64,000 bases of DNA from NCBI RefSeq assembly GCF_048564905.1, contig NC_133006.1, positions 24,582,001 to 24,646,000 of the forward strand. Reading direction: 5' to 3'. The notes under the pieces are model-generated. The model was not told the origin of the DNA and did not search any database. It worked only from the letters and a program-made list of their open reading frames with translations. Shown here piece after piece: positions 33,871-46,990 of this stretch. How positions within the stretch are numbered: position 1 is the first letter of the stretch; the number at the start of each line of letters is the position of its first letter. The translations under genes and the position numbers were made by a program. The stretch comes from Vicugna pacos. Its lineage: Eukaryota > Chordata > Mammalia > Artiodactyla > Camelidae.

Positions 33871-34409
33871 GGCTTTTCTCACTAAAAGCATTTGCTCTGC
33901 AGGTGATAGAACCAATATGAGGATTCTTAGAAACTCTACATACATCGCCTCCAATGAGATATTTGGAAACTGAGGAGATTCCCGCCAAGTGGATGTGTGG
34001 AGACCGAGAACCCACTGACATATGGGTGGGCCTAAGACAGGACTCAAATTAAGTCATCTCCCCAAATGCTTCTCTAATGGGGGTTCAGGATGGTACTTTG
34101 GCTTCCAGACATCAGTGTCAAATTGGACTCTATGCAGCAGACATAAAGGGACCTAGATCCTCCTTTGTTCAGTTAATGGAAATCTGAAAATTGGCCATTG
34201 GTTCCTATATGGAAGGACGAAGGGAATTCCTACTGTACCCAGTTGCCATATATTCTAGGGTATTTCCTCAGGGGACCTCAGCTCCCTTCAGCCAGTGAGT
34301 CCTGGGTCTCAGAATTGGCTCAAGTCTGGAAGCTGGATAAGAAATGATAACTTTCTATTAGGCAACTCATCTCAGCTCTCAATTCAGTTATTCTTATTAA
34401 TTATCATGT

Positions 34410-35705
34410 TAAATGACACTTTTTTAAAATTTAAAATATTATTTATTCAAAAGCCAACAAGCAGCTGGAGGAATAACTCTCCTAGACAATACTACAGAGC
34501 TACAGTAATCAAAACAACATGGTATTGGTACAAAATCAAAAGTCAACAAGCAAATATGGGGGGGAGGCAAAGTTCTTACAGTCCATGCAGGGGTCTCAGC
34601 CAAAACTGCTTACAAGAGCCAGTAGGCATGTAAATGTGGATATGAGCTAGAGGGAGACACATCTTCCAAGAGGCACTGAAGTCTTCAAGGATTTAGCTCA
34701 GCTAAACACAAATTTAACTTAAAGAATAGATTTAATTTCTCAGGCTGTAATAAGGTTTCTTAATCTTTTTTTTCAGTTTTCAGTTTTATTAGGTAGAATT
34801 GTTACAATTTGACTGCACATATATAATATATTGCATGTAAATACATATACACAATATACTGCATGTATTTTTAAAAATTAACATATATGTACCGTTCATT
34901 GTTTCTAAGAATGTTTAGAGCTTTAAGCTTTTTAAACTTACATAGTTATCAAAGGAATAAAGCCAACAACAAAATAAAAATTAATTCAAAAAGATACATA
35001 CACCCGCTATTAATAGCAACATTATTTAAATTGCCAAGATATGGAAGCATCCTAAGTGCACATCAATAAATGAATGGATAAAGAAGATGCAGGACATACA
35101 TGTAACAGAATACAACTCACCCATAAAAAGGAAGGCTATTTTGCCATTTGCTCCCCTTCAATAATTTTTTTTTCACTTCAAAAACCAGAATTTTATAACT
35201 GGCATAAACATTCCCATTGCATCAAAAACAACAAAATACCTGGAAATAAACTTAGCCAAGGAGGTTACCTATACTCTGAAAACTGTAAAACACTGATGAA
35301 GGAAACTGGAGATGATACAAAGAAATGGAAAGATAGCTTGTGCTCCTGGATTGGAAGAATCAACATCATCAAAATGGCCATACTACCCAAAGCAATCTAC
35401 AGATCCAATGCAACCTCTGTCAAAATACTCACGACATTCTTCACAGAACGAGAAAAAAACAATTCCAAAATTTTTATGGTACCATAAAAGTCCCCAAATT
35501 ACCAAAGCAATCTTTTATAGGTCCCCCCACCCCATTCTTATTTTTGTTCTTTTTTCTTACTTGATGACTAGAGAAGTTCCTTTAACATTTGTTGTAAAGC
35601 TGGTTTGGTGGTACAGAATTCTTTTAGCTTTTGTTTACTGCAAAGGTTTTGACTTCTCCATCAAATCAGAACAAGAGCCTTGCAGGATAGAGTATTCTTG
35701 GTTAT
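34410..35705. repeat. Mosaic of L1 fragments
   Basis: Sense L1 ORF2 pieces appear at 34445-34560 ('ctacagtaatcaaaacaaca'), 34960-35150 ('catcaataaatgaatggata') and 35215-35500 ('ttggaagaatcaacatcatc'). An antisense piece follows at about 35540-35705. The homologous stretch near 63620 has no L1, so this material entered after the block A copies separated. Confidence 0.65.
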
Positions 35706-36165
35706 AAGCTAAGCAACACTCTTGCTGGCTGTCATCCACCTTGTCCCTAGAAATGCCACGATCTACCAAGCATTTCCATAAAGACCTTGCAGTCAGATTT
35801 TCCTGCATCTATTTGACATTGTTGGCTTTTAGGAATTTAGTCCTTGTTTCTGCCTTGCTGTCACCTGTCCTCTGACATTCTGGGATCCTATTATCCCTGA
35901 TGCTGGTATAATATTATCTCCTAGAGTCAGTCCGCTCCTAGAAAGGACAGACACAATGGGGTTAATAATCTGCTCACTTGCTCTTTCCTTATTACCTGAG
36001 AAAGTTTCCTTTGGGAAACAGTCTCCTGGGTTTTTTCCAGTTTTACTTTATGCTGGCACGTCCACTCCCCTGAGCTTTTTCATGTCTTCCTCCTCAGTCA
36101 CCACAGTGGTTCCGGCAATTCTGCTTCATTTGATGTGGGGTCAGAACTTTTTCTTAGAACAGCTT
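35706..36165 (+). repeat. Block A-like segment joining the right arm
   Basis: It matches 63640-64000 in direct orientation ('ctaagcaacactcttgctgg' onward). It has no gene. It links block A sequence to the inner edge of the class I unit, which makes it the guide to what lies beyond the window's right end. Confidence 0.7.
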
Positions 36166-37212
36166 TACTGAGGTATAATTCACATATCTCATTCAACCAT
36201 TGGGAAGAATTGATTTTAGCATATTCACAGAGGGGTGTGATGATAACCACAGTCAATTTTAGAACATTTTCATCCCCTCAAAGCATTTTTCCATCTCTCA
36301 CAAGTGATGATCTCCCCTCTACCCCACAGCCACCTGTCTCCACAGTACACACAATGATATCTGTCTTCTCAGAAGATGATCCTATGCTTATGGGTCCTAT
36401 GGTCCAACCTACAGTAAATATACATCAGATCTGATCTATTAATCCATGAGTTGGGATTGGAGCCATCACTAGATCTAAGGGCAGAGAGAGGGAGTGGCTG
36501 CAGAGAAGACAGAAATCCTGTAAGAATTAAATGAGGATGCGAAACTACTCGGTCCTTCCTTTTCACTAATTCCAGAATCTTTGTTCTACAAAAAAGGTGA
36601 GGGAAACATGCAGAGAAGAATCCCAGAAATAGCAGTAGAAGGCGGGCAAGAGCTGGATGAGGCTGAGAATTTCTCTCGTGATACCATGGAAAGCCTGTGT
36701 GCAGGGACCCCTGGGACTTGTGGGGACAATGACTGGCAAAAATGACTCCTACTGGTGTCAGAGATGGGAGACACCCAGAGCAGAATGAGAACAGAGCTCT
36801 AAATTTGAAAAAGAACAGTCATAATTTAAAAATTTTTTTAAATAGGCAAAATATAAACACAAAAATAAATGGGCTGAAGGCTGGACTCTGGTCTGAGCCT
36901 TCACTGCCCTCACTGCCAATGTCCCCCAGAGAGGACAAGGCCCAGGTCACTTCTGGGTCCCTGTGATCACAGGTCCTGGTGGGACCAGGTTCTACTGAAG
37001 TTACAGGGACACAGGAACAGAGATGACCCGTCCCAGTAGTGACCCCTCCACAGCCCACAAGGAACTGAGCACTGACTGGGCACAGTCCCTGCCTACACCT
37101 CACATACTTCTCCTGTCCCCCCTGCAACAGACTCAACACAGCAAACATGCAGATTCTGGAAGGTTCTCAGGGCTCCATTGATTTCCTCTCTCAAACTTTG
37201 GGAATCCTCACC

Positions 37213-37218
37213 TTTATT
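37213..37218 (-). terminator. Polyadenylation signal of gene 2
   Basis: TTTATT on the plus strand is AATAAA on the minus strand, about 350 bp after the stop codon and matching the gene 1 signal in the alignment. Confidence 0.75.
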
Positions 37219-37565
37219 ATTCCATCAACCCATCAAGGCAGTAATAAATTCATATCCAGATTCATTCTCATTAGGAAAGTAAGACAGTATTACTCAGAGC
37301 AACACAAAGTTAAGACAGGGATGGAGACAGCCCAGCCCTGCTTCTGCTGAAAAAGAAAAGTCAATCAGGGAAGAGAACACAGGTCAGGGTGGGGAGAGGT
37401 CGTGGGGGGCAGGGGTGGGGCACTCTCCCCACTTACTCACATTATGCTAATAGGAGCACAGACACATTCAGATGCAGCTGCAGAAAGAGCAGTCAGGAGA
37501 TCTGAAGTCACAAATTGGGACGTGAACACATCTTGCATCACTCAGTCTCTCACAAGGTAGCTATC

Positions 37566-40500
37566 TCACACTCTGAAAGAAAATAATTGTGAACTGATTC
37601 AGTTCAGTCATGGAAGTGCTGACATTCTCAACAGCCCCCCACATGCTCAAAATGTCCCACTCAGAGAATCCCCACACCCAGGGCATCCCCTCTGCCCCAA
37701 CCCCTCTCCCAATCCAGGCCCTCCAGGGTCTCACCTCTGGGATCCGTGAGAGACACATCAGAGCCCTGGGCACTGTCGCTGCCTGGGGGAGAACAAAGCC
37801 AGGACGTGGTCAGAACCCACAGGAGAGAAACTAGAGACGGAACCCTGAGGTGGGGATGATCTCCCCCCATGGCTTCCCAGCTCCACCATCACAAGGGTCT
37901 CAGGAAAGACAGTCACGCTGTACTTACTTGCAGCCTGAGCATAGCTCCCTTCTTTTTCACCTGTGAGAAGAAATTATCATGTGAGATGCCAGGGAAGAAG
38001 ACTAAGTCATTAGAAGAAACCCTTGTCCTGGACCACAGAGAACTTTCCAGAACTGTGACCAAAAATCCAGGACAGGAACAGGAATGTGAAGGAAGGAGAT
38101 GTCGGGTATACAGATCAACTGCCCTCCTGGAGGCCTGTCCTCAGTGGGGGGGGGGTCTATCCCTCTGAACTTTGACAGCTAGGAATCTGACCTTCAATCC
38201 AGAATTATCAAGGTGAGAAATTTTCCTGTCATTTTCACAAGTGCTTTGCAAAGAGTAGGTGCTATCACTCAGCTCCAGTCGGGCAAGCAATTGTGTGTGG
38301 ATGGTTCTTCCTAGTAATGAGGCAGACAAACTTCCACCTGGGCTTGAACCCCAAAATGAGACAAGAAAACTCAGATCCCTCCTCCCTTCCCTACCTAAGC
38401 GCCTCTTCCTCCAGATCACAACTCCCGCCACCACAGCTGCAGTGACCACAAAGAGAACCAGGCCAACAATGATGCCCATGATGGGGACGGTGGGCTGAGG
38501 AGGCGGCTCTGCAACGAGAAGGGAAGGGGCCCTGACCTCAGGCTTGAGTCCGGACCTTGCTGAAAGTTTCCAGAAGGGCTTCTGCTTTATCTGAGAAGAA
38601 GCTCCACCCCTGTGTCCCTCCTCACCCCATCTCAGGGTGAGGGGCTCCTGAAGCCCCTCATGCTCCACATGGCAAGTGTATCTCTGCTCCTCTCCAGGAG
38701 GCACCACCACGGCCGCCCACTTCTGGAACGTCCCGTCCCCCGCAGGCCTGGTTTCCACGAGCTCCGTGTCCTGGGCCTGGTCCTCCCCATCACGCTGCCA
38801 GGTCAGTGAGATGTCCGCAGGGTAGAAGCCCAGGGCCCAGCACCTCAGGGTGACCTCATGGTCAGAGATAGGGTGATGGGTCACATGGGTCCTTGGAGGG
38901 TCTGAGGAAAAAGAATCAGAAAATTCTCACTCTGGGTTACCTCCATGGGCAAATGAAACAGCATCATGTGACCATCCTGAGACTGGACAGGAGAATGGGT
39001 TCGAAAAACGGACAAACCGTTTTTCATGGGTATCTGTGAATATCTCCTAGTCCTCGGAATGTTCAAGTGTCAGAATGAAAGACAAGATAGAAGGTTCCAG
39101 GACCGTAAGGGGGAGAATACAGAGTCATGTTTATGACGGAGGCGGATGACCGACTCAGAAAAGCTGGAGTCAGTCCTCCAAACACGTTCTCGGGCTGAGA
39201 ACACGGCTTGCGATAGAAACTCCTAGTTCACAGGATGGCAGCAAGGGTGAAAAGCACCACTGATCAGTTGTTTCAGGGATGGTCTCCCCTTCTTTATCCT
39301 AAAAGAGACTGGATTAGTTAACTGTCTTTGAGAGAAGTCGGGTACTTGCGAGTCACTCTTTTGTACAGAATGTGAAAACCTGGGCAGATTCCTCCCTCTC
39401 CCAACAAGACATTAGGGCGATATTCCCGCAGGATCCCATCTTCCTCTCCTTGTGGGATTCGAGCTCCAGTCTGAGGGGAGGCCGTGGAGGCCCCGCGGCC
39501 CCTCCTACCTGCGCGCTGCAGCGTCTCCTTCCCGATCTCCAGGTGTCTGCGGAGCCCTTCCACGCAGGTGCCCTCCAGGTAGTTCCGCCCCTCCTCCGCC
39601 TCACCGGCCGCCTCGCACTGGGGCTGTGTGATCTGAGCCGGCGCGTCCGCCGCGGTCCAGGAGCGCAGGTCCTCGCTCAGGGCGAAGTAATCCGCGCCGT
39701 CGTAGGCGTCCTCGCTGTACCCGCGGAGGAAGCGGCCATCCGACCCCACGTCGCAGCCAAACATCCTCTGGTAGGTGTGAGACCCTGACCCCGCCCCGCC
39801 CCCCACAGTGCTTAAATCTAGATTTTAGAAAATGAAACCAGGTCAAAGTCCCTGCCTGCTTTTCCTGGGTCGGGGGCCAGGCGTGTCCCTCAATGTCGGG
39901 GTAACCCACAGACTCGGAGACTCGGGGGACCCCGGCCCGTCCCTGTGGATGGAGGTCGTGACCCGGACCCGCGCCCACGTCGCTCACCGGCCTCGCTCTG
40001 GTTGTAGTAGCCGGGAACGGTGCGCAGTTTTTCTCGGAAAATCTGTGCGGTGCCTTTGTATATCCGTGTCTCCCGTTCCCAGTACTCCGGCCCCTCCTGC
40101 TCCACCCACCGCGCCCGCGGCTCCATCCTCGGATTCGGGGCGTCGGTGTCGAACCGCACGAACTGCGTGTCGTCCACGTAGCCGACGAGGACGAAGCGGG
40201 GCTCCCCGCGGCCGGGCCGGGACACGGCGGTGAGGAAATACCTTACGGAGTGGGAGCCTGGGGGCGGGGACAAATGAGACCCGGCCCGACCCTCCTCCGA
40301 GTCGGGCCCCGGGTCCGAGGTGATGGGGCTGCGATGGGGCCAGGAGAGCGTGTGAGACGGAAACCTGGTCGCGGGTCGGAGAAGGGTCGGGCTCCAGTGG
40401 GAGAGAAGAGGGGGCGGGAAGCTAAAGAGGAGACGGGACCCGGGTGAGATCATGGGTCTGGGAGGAAGGCAGAGACGTCTCAGCTTCCTGGGGGTCCTGC

Positions 40501-40636
40501 TCCCCCTCCATCTCCGGGCCGGCCCCTCGCTCCTCCTCCGCAGAGGCCGTTCCCTCCCAACCCCGCACTCACCCGCCCAGGTCTCGGTCAGGGCCAGGGC
40601 CCCCGAGAGCAGCAGGAGGAGGGTTCCAGGCGTCAT
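37566..40636 (-). CDS. MHC class I heavy chain, gene 2
   Basis: Eight exons on the minus strand: 40636-40573, 40257-39988 (270 bp), 39784-39509 (276 bp), 38901-38626 (276 bp), 38508-38395, 37960-37928, 37782-37735 and 37570-37566. All have GT/AG junctions, and the sum is 1086 nt (361 residues). The 21-residue leader begins [10 protein letters not shown] and lacks the first residues of typical leaders. Alpha-1 keeps Y7, Y59, Y84 and the NQS site; alpha-2 keeps C101 and C164. Several peptide-terminus contacts are changed by HLA numbering: Y99 is Phe, K146 is Gln, W147 is Cys (an extra unpaired cysteine), W167 is Gly and Y171 is His. T143 and Y159 are kept. Alpha-3, membrane and tail closely match gene 1. 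Intact structure with altered groove contacts fits a non-classical molecule or one losing function. An alternative AG two bases before exon 8 would lengthen the tail slightly. Confidence 0.9.
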
Positions 40637-40850
40637 GACCCGCCTGCTCTGAGTCGGGGAAGCTGAGTGGAGGCGGGTCCGTGCCGACTTTATAGCAGGG
40701 AGTCGCAGTGACGCTGATTGGCTTCTCTAGAAAACAGACACCAATGGGAGTGAGAAGTAGGGTTGCGTCAGGAATGTCCGGGCAGAAGGGCCAGACACAG
40801 GTTGTGAGAGAGAAAGTGAAACCCGGGGAGATGGGGAGTCCGCAGTACCG
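40637..40850 (-). promoter_or_regulatory. Class I promoter of gene 2
   Basis: On the minus strand, reading toward the gene: a degenerate enhancer A (around 40843-40834, ggactcccc), an ISRE-like gtttcactttctc (40822-40810), an X1-like region and X2 tgacgc (40770-40765), Y (cccattgg, 40748-40741), CCAAT (about 40719-40715) and a clear TATA, ctataaag (40695-40688). The TATA box is better than in gene 1 while the NF-kB site is worse. Confidence 0.75.
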
Positions 40851-40999
40851 AGCGTCCCCGCCCCAGACCCCGCCCTCGGTGAGACCCCGCCGGTGATCCC
40901 TCCCCTCCTGCACTGAGAGATCTCATTATCATGCGGTTTTCCTGGCTCCTGGCCCAGGGCTGTGTCAGTTTGCTATTTTCAAAACATTTGGTCAACATA

Positions 41000-43900
41000 C
41001 TTACACAATCTTACAAATGCCTGAGGACCTCAAGGATAATTTTGTACATGTGGCTACATCTATCGATATTTTGCATATAGGACTAATAGTTTAAATTTTT
41101 AAATTAATTTGTTGAGAGTAATATTAATAACCCATACATTTAATATAAAAATAATTTCCCAAAATAATCACCGGAGAGAGAATAGAGGAGATTTTACATT
41201 TTTACATTGTTTTGCAAGTCTCTTTCTAGTCTGTCTCATTAGAAGACCACTGGATTTTCATGTTTGCTGCTGCATTTATTCCGTTATTTTGATTGAAGTC
41301 TCACACATACATAGGAGTAGTATATTTAATAACCTTTTCAGATAATTGTGGATGGTCCTCTTTGATACTAAACTAAAACTACACACATGGTAGTTTGTCA
41401 AAGGTTCTTTGCAAAGTGGACCTGAAACAGTATCAGTGAATATTTCCTATCTGTTACATTAAAATCCACATGCCTTTTTTATACACTGAATATCTCTTGT
41501 ACTAATGGAAGATGTTTTAAAAGTAATACATTGTTTCACAAAGTTATACAGATCTTCCAGTATCATTCAGTCTTTCAAGTACAAGTAGTATTCCATAAAA
41601 GAGAGGGTATTCCACTTCACACAAATGATTTCACGTGGGACACAGTACTTTGAAATGTAGCAGAAGTGGTTGATGTGTATGTCCCATGCCATCATAGAAG
41701 ATATTTTTAGGGGGGAATTAGATTTATTTATGTACTTTTGTAATGGAGGTACTGGGGATTGAACCCAGGACCTTGTGCATGCTAAGCATGCGTTCTACCA
41801 CTGAGCTATACCCTCCCCCATAGAAGATATTTTTAAAACATGTTTTAAGCATTATGATTTAAGAATGATAACAATTTTAATGCTTCAACCAGGATGTTTT
41901 GAAACAAACTTTTTTTTCCTTCAAGTAAGTTGTGAAAATGATCACTGTTAACAGTTTGCTTCCATAATCTCCATTATTTCTAAGATGTACCTCAAAGCAG
42001 ATGTCAACATAGTGAGAAGGCAAATAATATCTTAGTAATGCTGTGAAAATAGTTTTGACTGGGCATCTGATTGAATCTCACCCATAGGGTGAGAGGATAC
42101 AGCTGTACCTGGACAGAAGCAGTGGTCGCTGTATGAGCACGGGGAGAGGTTTCGTACACTGTGAGGGACACAGTGCTTCCTTGTTTGCTCTGTGCATAGA
42201 CAGAATCATGTCGTGGTTTTCTTTGTCTCCCTGTGTCATGGTCTCAAGTGTCCTTGTCTGATGTCAAAGTGCTGTGGGATGACTTATGTCCACAGCGGAA
42301 TAACATGACTGAGTGGGGAGCATCAACCAAGCTTCTGATGACACTGAGGCCCGTGTAAGTGTCAGACCAGTTCCTGCGGTCAGAGGCTACTTTGTCCTTC
42401 TTGAATTCAATATTTTAAAATAACTACATCCCCCCCCCCCACAAAAGAATATTAGAGAATGATTTGGAAAAGTAGAAATGCAAATGTTAAACAAATATGT
42501 TAGTATTAAATAAATGTAAACAAAAATGAAAATGTGGAATAAGAAACGGAAATGAATTCCAATCTATCATCTTGGCAAAGATGAAAGTGAATGAGGGGAA
42601 TATTGACAGGAATTGAGGGAGAACAGACTGTCAAAAAGACTAATGGGATTGAAAACTGGGACAAAAATCTTAAAGTTTTGCAAAATATCTCAGTATTTTA
42701 AATATGTCTCCTTTAGAAAGTTATCCCAAGAAGATAATCACACATGTTCTCAAAAATATTCAAGGATGCATCTTGAACTGTGCTTTATAGAAGCAGAGTG
42801 GAAACAATCTCAATGCTGCAATCACTGTAATGATGGTCACTATGAATAGAGGGGCACTGACTATGTCTCAGGCAGTCATTCCATGCGATTTACATACAGG
42901 GTCAATTTATGCCTCAAAGCAAACCCATGAGGTGATCACCACGTGACCCCTTGGAGCAGACAGGGAAAGGAGACTCAGAGAGGTTAAGGAGCATCGAGGC
43001 CACCTTGCATCAGGATCTGGAGACACTGGAGGAGAGCAACAGTTAGGCCCCTGCTGATGGGAGACGGGCTCTGCTGTGCGGGAGAGGGACAGAAATGACC
43101 GAGACAGATGTACATCACGACTGCGCTAAGTGCCGTGAGGAAGACCTCATGATGCCATGAGAGCAGATAAGTGGAGTCCCGACAGGTCCCCTGCCGCTGT
43201 TATCAATAATATCTGAAAGATGGAAAGGATAAGTGGAATATGAAACAAAAACAGAATTCTATACAATTATATACAATCATAGAATGAAAAAGAGCTCTTG
43301 GGAATTAAAAATGCAATCATAGAAATGAACAATTCCATAGATGAATTGGAAGATTTTAGTCGTGCTCCCAGTAAGTAGATGGAACAGTAATGACAAGGAG
43401 GAGAGACGACCTGTAAGAATATGTCTGTCAGTCATGACGTTTCAACAAGTTACAAATACAAGTTTCAGAAATAATGGAGAGTAGGAAATGATAAAAAAAA
43501 TTCAAGAAAACTTCTCAGAATTTACAGACAAAAATTTATATCTTGAACAGCCTACACAAATTCTTAGTGCACTAGATGAAAACAGACCCACACCAAGACA
43601 CATCAGGTGAAATTTTAGAAAGAAGTTGGAAAGAAGAGACCTTGAAAACTTCAGAAGGCAACAAACAGGGTCCTGGAGGCTAGAAGACACTGAAGCAAAG
43701 CCTTCTGAAGTCTGAGGGGGAAAAAAAAGGTATTTCCAACAAAGAGTTGTATATCGAGCCAAGATGCACGTCCTAGGGAAGCCTAAGGCCCTTCAGAGTT
43801 AGAATGTTTTCACTTTCCATGTTCCCTTCCGACGATATTGTTAGGCAAAGTCAGGGAAAATAATGGAGAAAATAAACAATGGGGAAGACATGGGATCCTG

Positions 43901-45830
43901 GCCCCAGGGGAGTCAAACAAGGGAGGGCGAGGGCTGTCTCAGAGGAGGTGAAGGAAACCAGAGACATCAGCCCTGCCCCAGGTGTGCAGGGACCCTGTCC
44001 ACATGAGGCAGGACTGAGGACTGTGGGACAGGTCTGTGCAAAGAGATAAAGTGGCAGAATATCAGATATCCTCAGATATGTTCACAAAGACTAGACTCCA
44101 GGAGAGTTTGGGGATGGTTTAAAATGAGTACAACAAAAGGATAATTAACTTCAGAGAAAATAAAAAATTCATATAAACATGTTTATAAATTATAATTATA
44201 TTGTGGGAATAGGGTGTATGAAAGAAGAACCAATTAACTAAAGGTGATACATAAAACTGAGGAAAAATAAGGAATATTATAGGGAGCATGCTGTCTAGAG
44301 GCATTGAAGTAACCATTAGAGAATCAGCTAGACCAGCTCGTCTGTGAGGTTCAAGATCTGGGAGGGACACGGAAGATTGAGGACATCTACTTTCATATTA
44401 AGTGTAGAACTATTTTACTTTTTGATACTGTGCATATATCCTTTTAGCTAAAAATGAAAAGGTAACTCGGTAGGTGTGAGAATGGACTTGGGAACTGTTC
44501 TATAAGGAGAGTCATAGACATGGGGCAGATGTTGAGAGGAAACTGGATGTTGAGTGGTGGGTTTTTATGGGAGGATTTTTCTTCTGATTTATTTAGTTTT
44601 CATTGCTTTTTGATGGGAGGATTATAGCATGTTTGTATGCAGGAATGAAGGAGGCAGCAGAGAGTGGGAAACTGCTGATACAGAGGAGGGAGGAGCTGCA
44701 TCCTGTGTCCTCCCTGAGGGGCAGCCTTACACAGGAGGGACCATCCATCATCACTGGTAGGAAGAGGATACAAGTGTAATTGCGGGAGTGTGGGAGGATA
44801 ATGATGTAATTCTCATCTGAGTCCTCTTTCATTTTCTGAGTGAAAACAGAAGTTCACCATTAAGGATAGGGATCGAGGAGGGAGTGGAGGGGATTGAGGA
44901 GGGAGGAGGAAGTGAGAAACAGCCCCTAGAGGAGGTGGGAGAGTGAGCTGACTCAGGACATGGCATCTGAGAGTGCAGGGTGGGGGCCACTGAGGTCCGT
45001 GCTCATCAACTTAGAGAAAGTTTCAGTACTAGGGCAGTAGTAGGAGGATATATAAAAGAACAAAAACAAAATGCAACAAAATATCTCCGGTGTGAAGATT
45101 CCAGTTCTTTTTCCTTTGTCATTGATCACTTTCAACACATTATAACTTGTGTTACACTGAATATACATTATATCATATATGATACATTACATGTAAATCA
45201 TAATCAGAATTTAAAAGGTTTGTTTAAATTTTTTAAAGGGAAAAGAGATGAATAGGAAAAGTCAAGACTGGGGGACGCAGAGCTGGTCACGTCGGGCTCT
45301 GGGCGGTGAACTCATGGAGCCTTTTCTCCTTTTCTCAGGACCATGTTCTCTGCAGAGGCCAAGCAGGAGCTTTCCCTTCTTTTTGAGGTGTGGTCCTCTA
45401 TGAGTACCTTGTCACCTTTTTGATGCTTCTAAGATGGTTTTTGTATTTTCATGGCCTTTTAAGCAATTTTCAGTGAGGAGAACTGTCCATACAATCCAGC
45501 CCATCTTTTCCAGTCATGGAAATTCTGTGGAAGAAGAGCTCAGTCAAAAGGTGATGGGTCTGGAGTAGAGGATCAGAATGGGCGTCGTGACACATAATCT
45601 GAAGATGATTGTCAAGTGTTTTCTGAGTGTAAGGGTTTTTAATGTCACCTTTGAAAGCATTATTTATGAGCAGCAAGAGAATTGAAAAGATACTCAATGT
45701 ACAAAAATAAATAATTCACCTTATCCCTCTGATCTCCCAGTCGCCCAGGTCCTCTACTCAGAAAACACTGCAGTTAGCAATTACTCATTTCTTTCCCCAG
45801 GAAAACATCCCTAGGCATTAATGAATGCTG
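41000..45830. other. Right-arm flank upstream of gene 2, no gene recognised
   Basis: Apart from the SINE and a MIR-like piece near 42845-43010 I recognise nothing. Its sequence is the inverted partner of 16760-21600. Confidence 0.6.
41710..41818 (-). mobile_element. tRNA-derived camelid-type SINE
   Basis: On the minus strand it starts with a tRNA-like head: 'gggtatagctcagtggtaga' gives an A box and 'ggttcaatccc' a B box. A short A/T-rich tail follows. A perfect 17-bp duplication, catagaagatattttta, flanks it (41693-41709 and 41819-41835). The head matches the SINE family I know from camelid genomes. The left arm has the undisturbed target at 20898-20912. Confidence 0.85.
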
Positions 45831-46340
45831 ATATGTCAGTCATAGAGCTCAGGCCACAGACTGGGAGAAATTATTTGCATATTCATGTATCTGATAAAGT
45901 ACTTGTATTAGAATATACACAGAACTGTTAAACTCAGTAATATGAAAATAAATTGTTCAGATTAAAAAATTCTGAACAGACACCTCCTCAAAGAAGAGTT
46001 GTCAATGGAAATGCATAAGATGCTCCACATCATGTGTTAGTAAGACATGCGAATAAAAGCAACAATGATGCACCATCACACACCGATAAGAACAGCTAGA
46101 CTCCAAGAACGGGTGATGCCAAGCGCTGAGCAGGACGTGGAGCCGCAGAAGCCCCCGGCACTGCTGCAGGAACACGAAGCAGCGCAGCCACTGCAGGGAC
46201 GGGCAGCAGTTTCTCATGAAGCTACACAGAGGCTCACTGTCCCACCTGCTGATCACTCCAGTACTTACAAAACTCATCTGAAAACTCATGTTTTTAGAAA
46301 ACCCAGCACACCAATGTTTATAGCAGAGTGCCCCTCAAGT
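45831..46340 (+). repeat. Old L1 3' segment in the right arm
   Basis: Sense wording 'acacctcctcaaagaagagt' followed by 'catgtgttagtaagacatgc' tracks the L1 ORF2 end, with heavy divergence. The inverted partner is 15900-16760. Confidence 0.45.
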
Positions 46341-46990
46341 GCGGCCTGCACATAGTGACTTCCTTCTAAAAACTACAGTGTGGGAAGTGGGAAAGGAAAA
46401 GTAAAACATCAGAAGGAGAAACCTGGGACAGGTACCGTAGCCAGGTGATGACGTGCACTTATTAGTGATAATCAAGTGGAGAGCACACAGCCTGGGTGTG
46501 TGGAGAATGTCAGTTCATCTCTGTGGTCTTTTTCCCCCAAACTCTTTGCACCAGTCACTCAAGTCAAATGAGAGAGACAGTCTACAACAGCCCTGAGCAG
46601 TCTTGTCCACAATATACAGGCCACTGAAAATGAGGGAAGCCTGAGAGACTGTCACAGCCACAGAGCCTGAAGGAGACAGGACTGGGACTTAATATAATGT
46701 GTCTTTGATAGGATCCTGGATCAGAAAAAAAAAGAAAAACAAATGAAATCCAAATAAATTTTAGAGTTTACTAATAACGTATCAATGTTTCTTCATTAGC
46801 TGTGATAATTTGTGATGGTGATACGTTTCCTAAGGGGAAACTGAGTGTGGGATATACAGGAACTCTGTACTAACTCTGCAATTTTGTTGTAAATCTCAAA
46901 CTAATCTCAAAATATTTTTTAAAAATTTTAAACTATTCCTTAGAAATGAACAGCAATTGGAAGAATCAATACAGATGTTGAGTTTTCCAG
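46341..46990 (+). repeat. Old L1M-type 3' fragment, uninterrupted
   Basis: This is the partner of 9700-10147 plus 15752-15900. The position where the left arm holds the provirus is a single aagtg at 46474-46478 here. Confidence 0.6.

Noticed and set aside
39372-39788. Plus-strand open frames across the class I exons of gene 2
   Set aside because: They are complementary-strand shadows of GC-rich exons 2 and 3; splice sites and protein similarity support the minus strand.
41730-41818. tRNA gene on the minus strand
   Set aside because: A and B boxes are present, but the sequence continues into a SINE body with an A/T tail and target duplications, so it is a retroposed SINE head.
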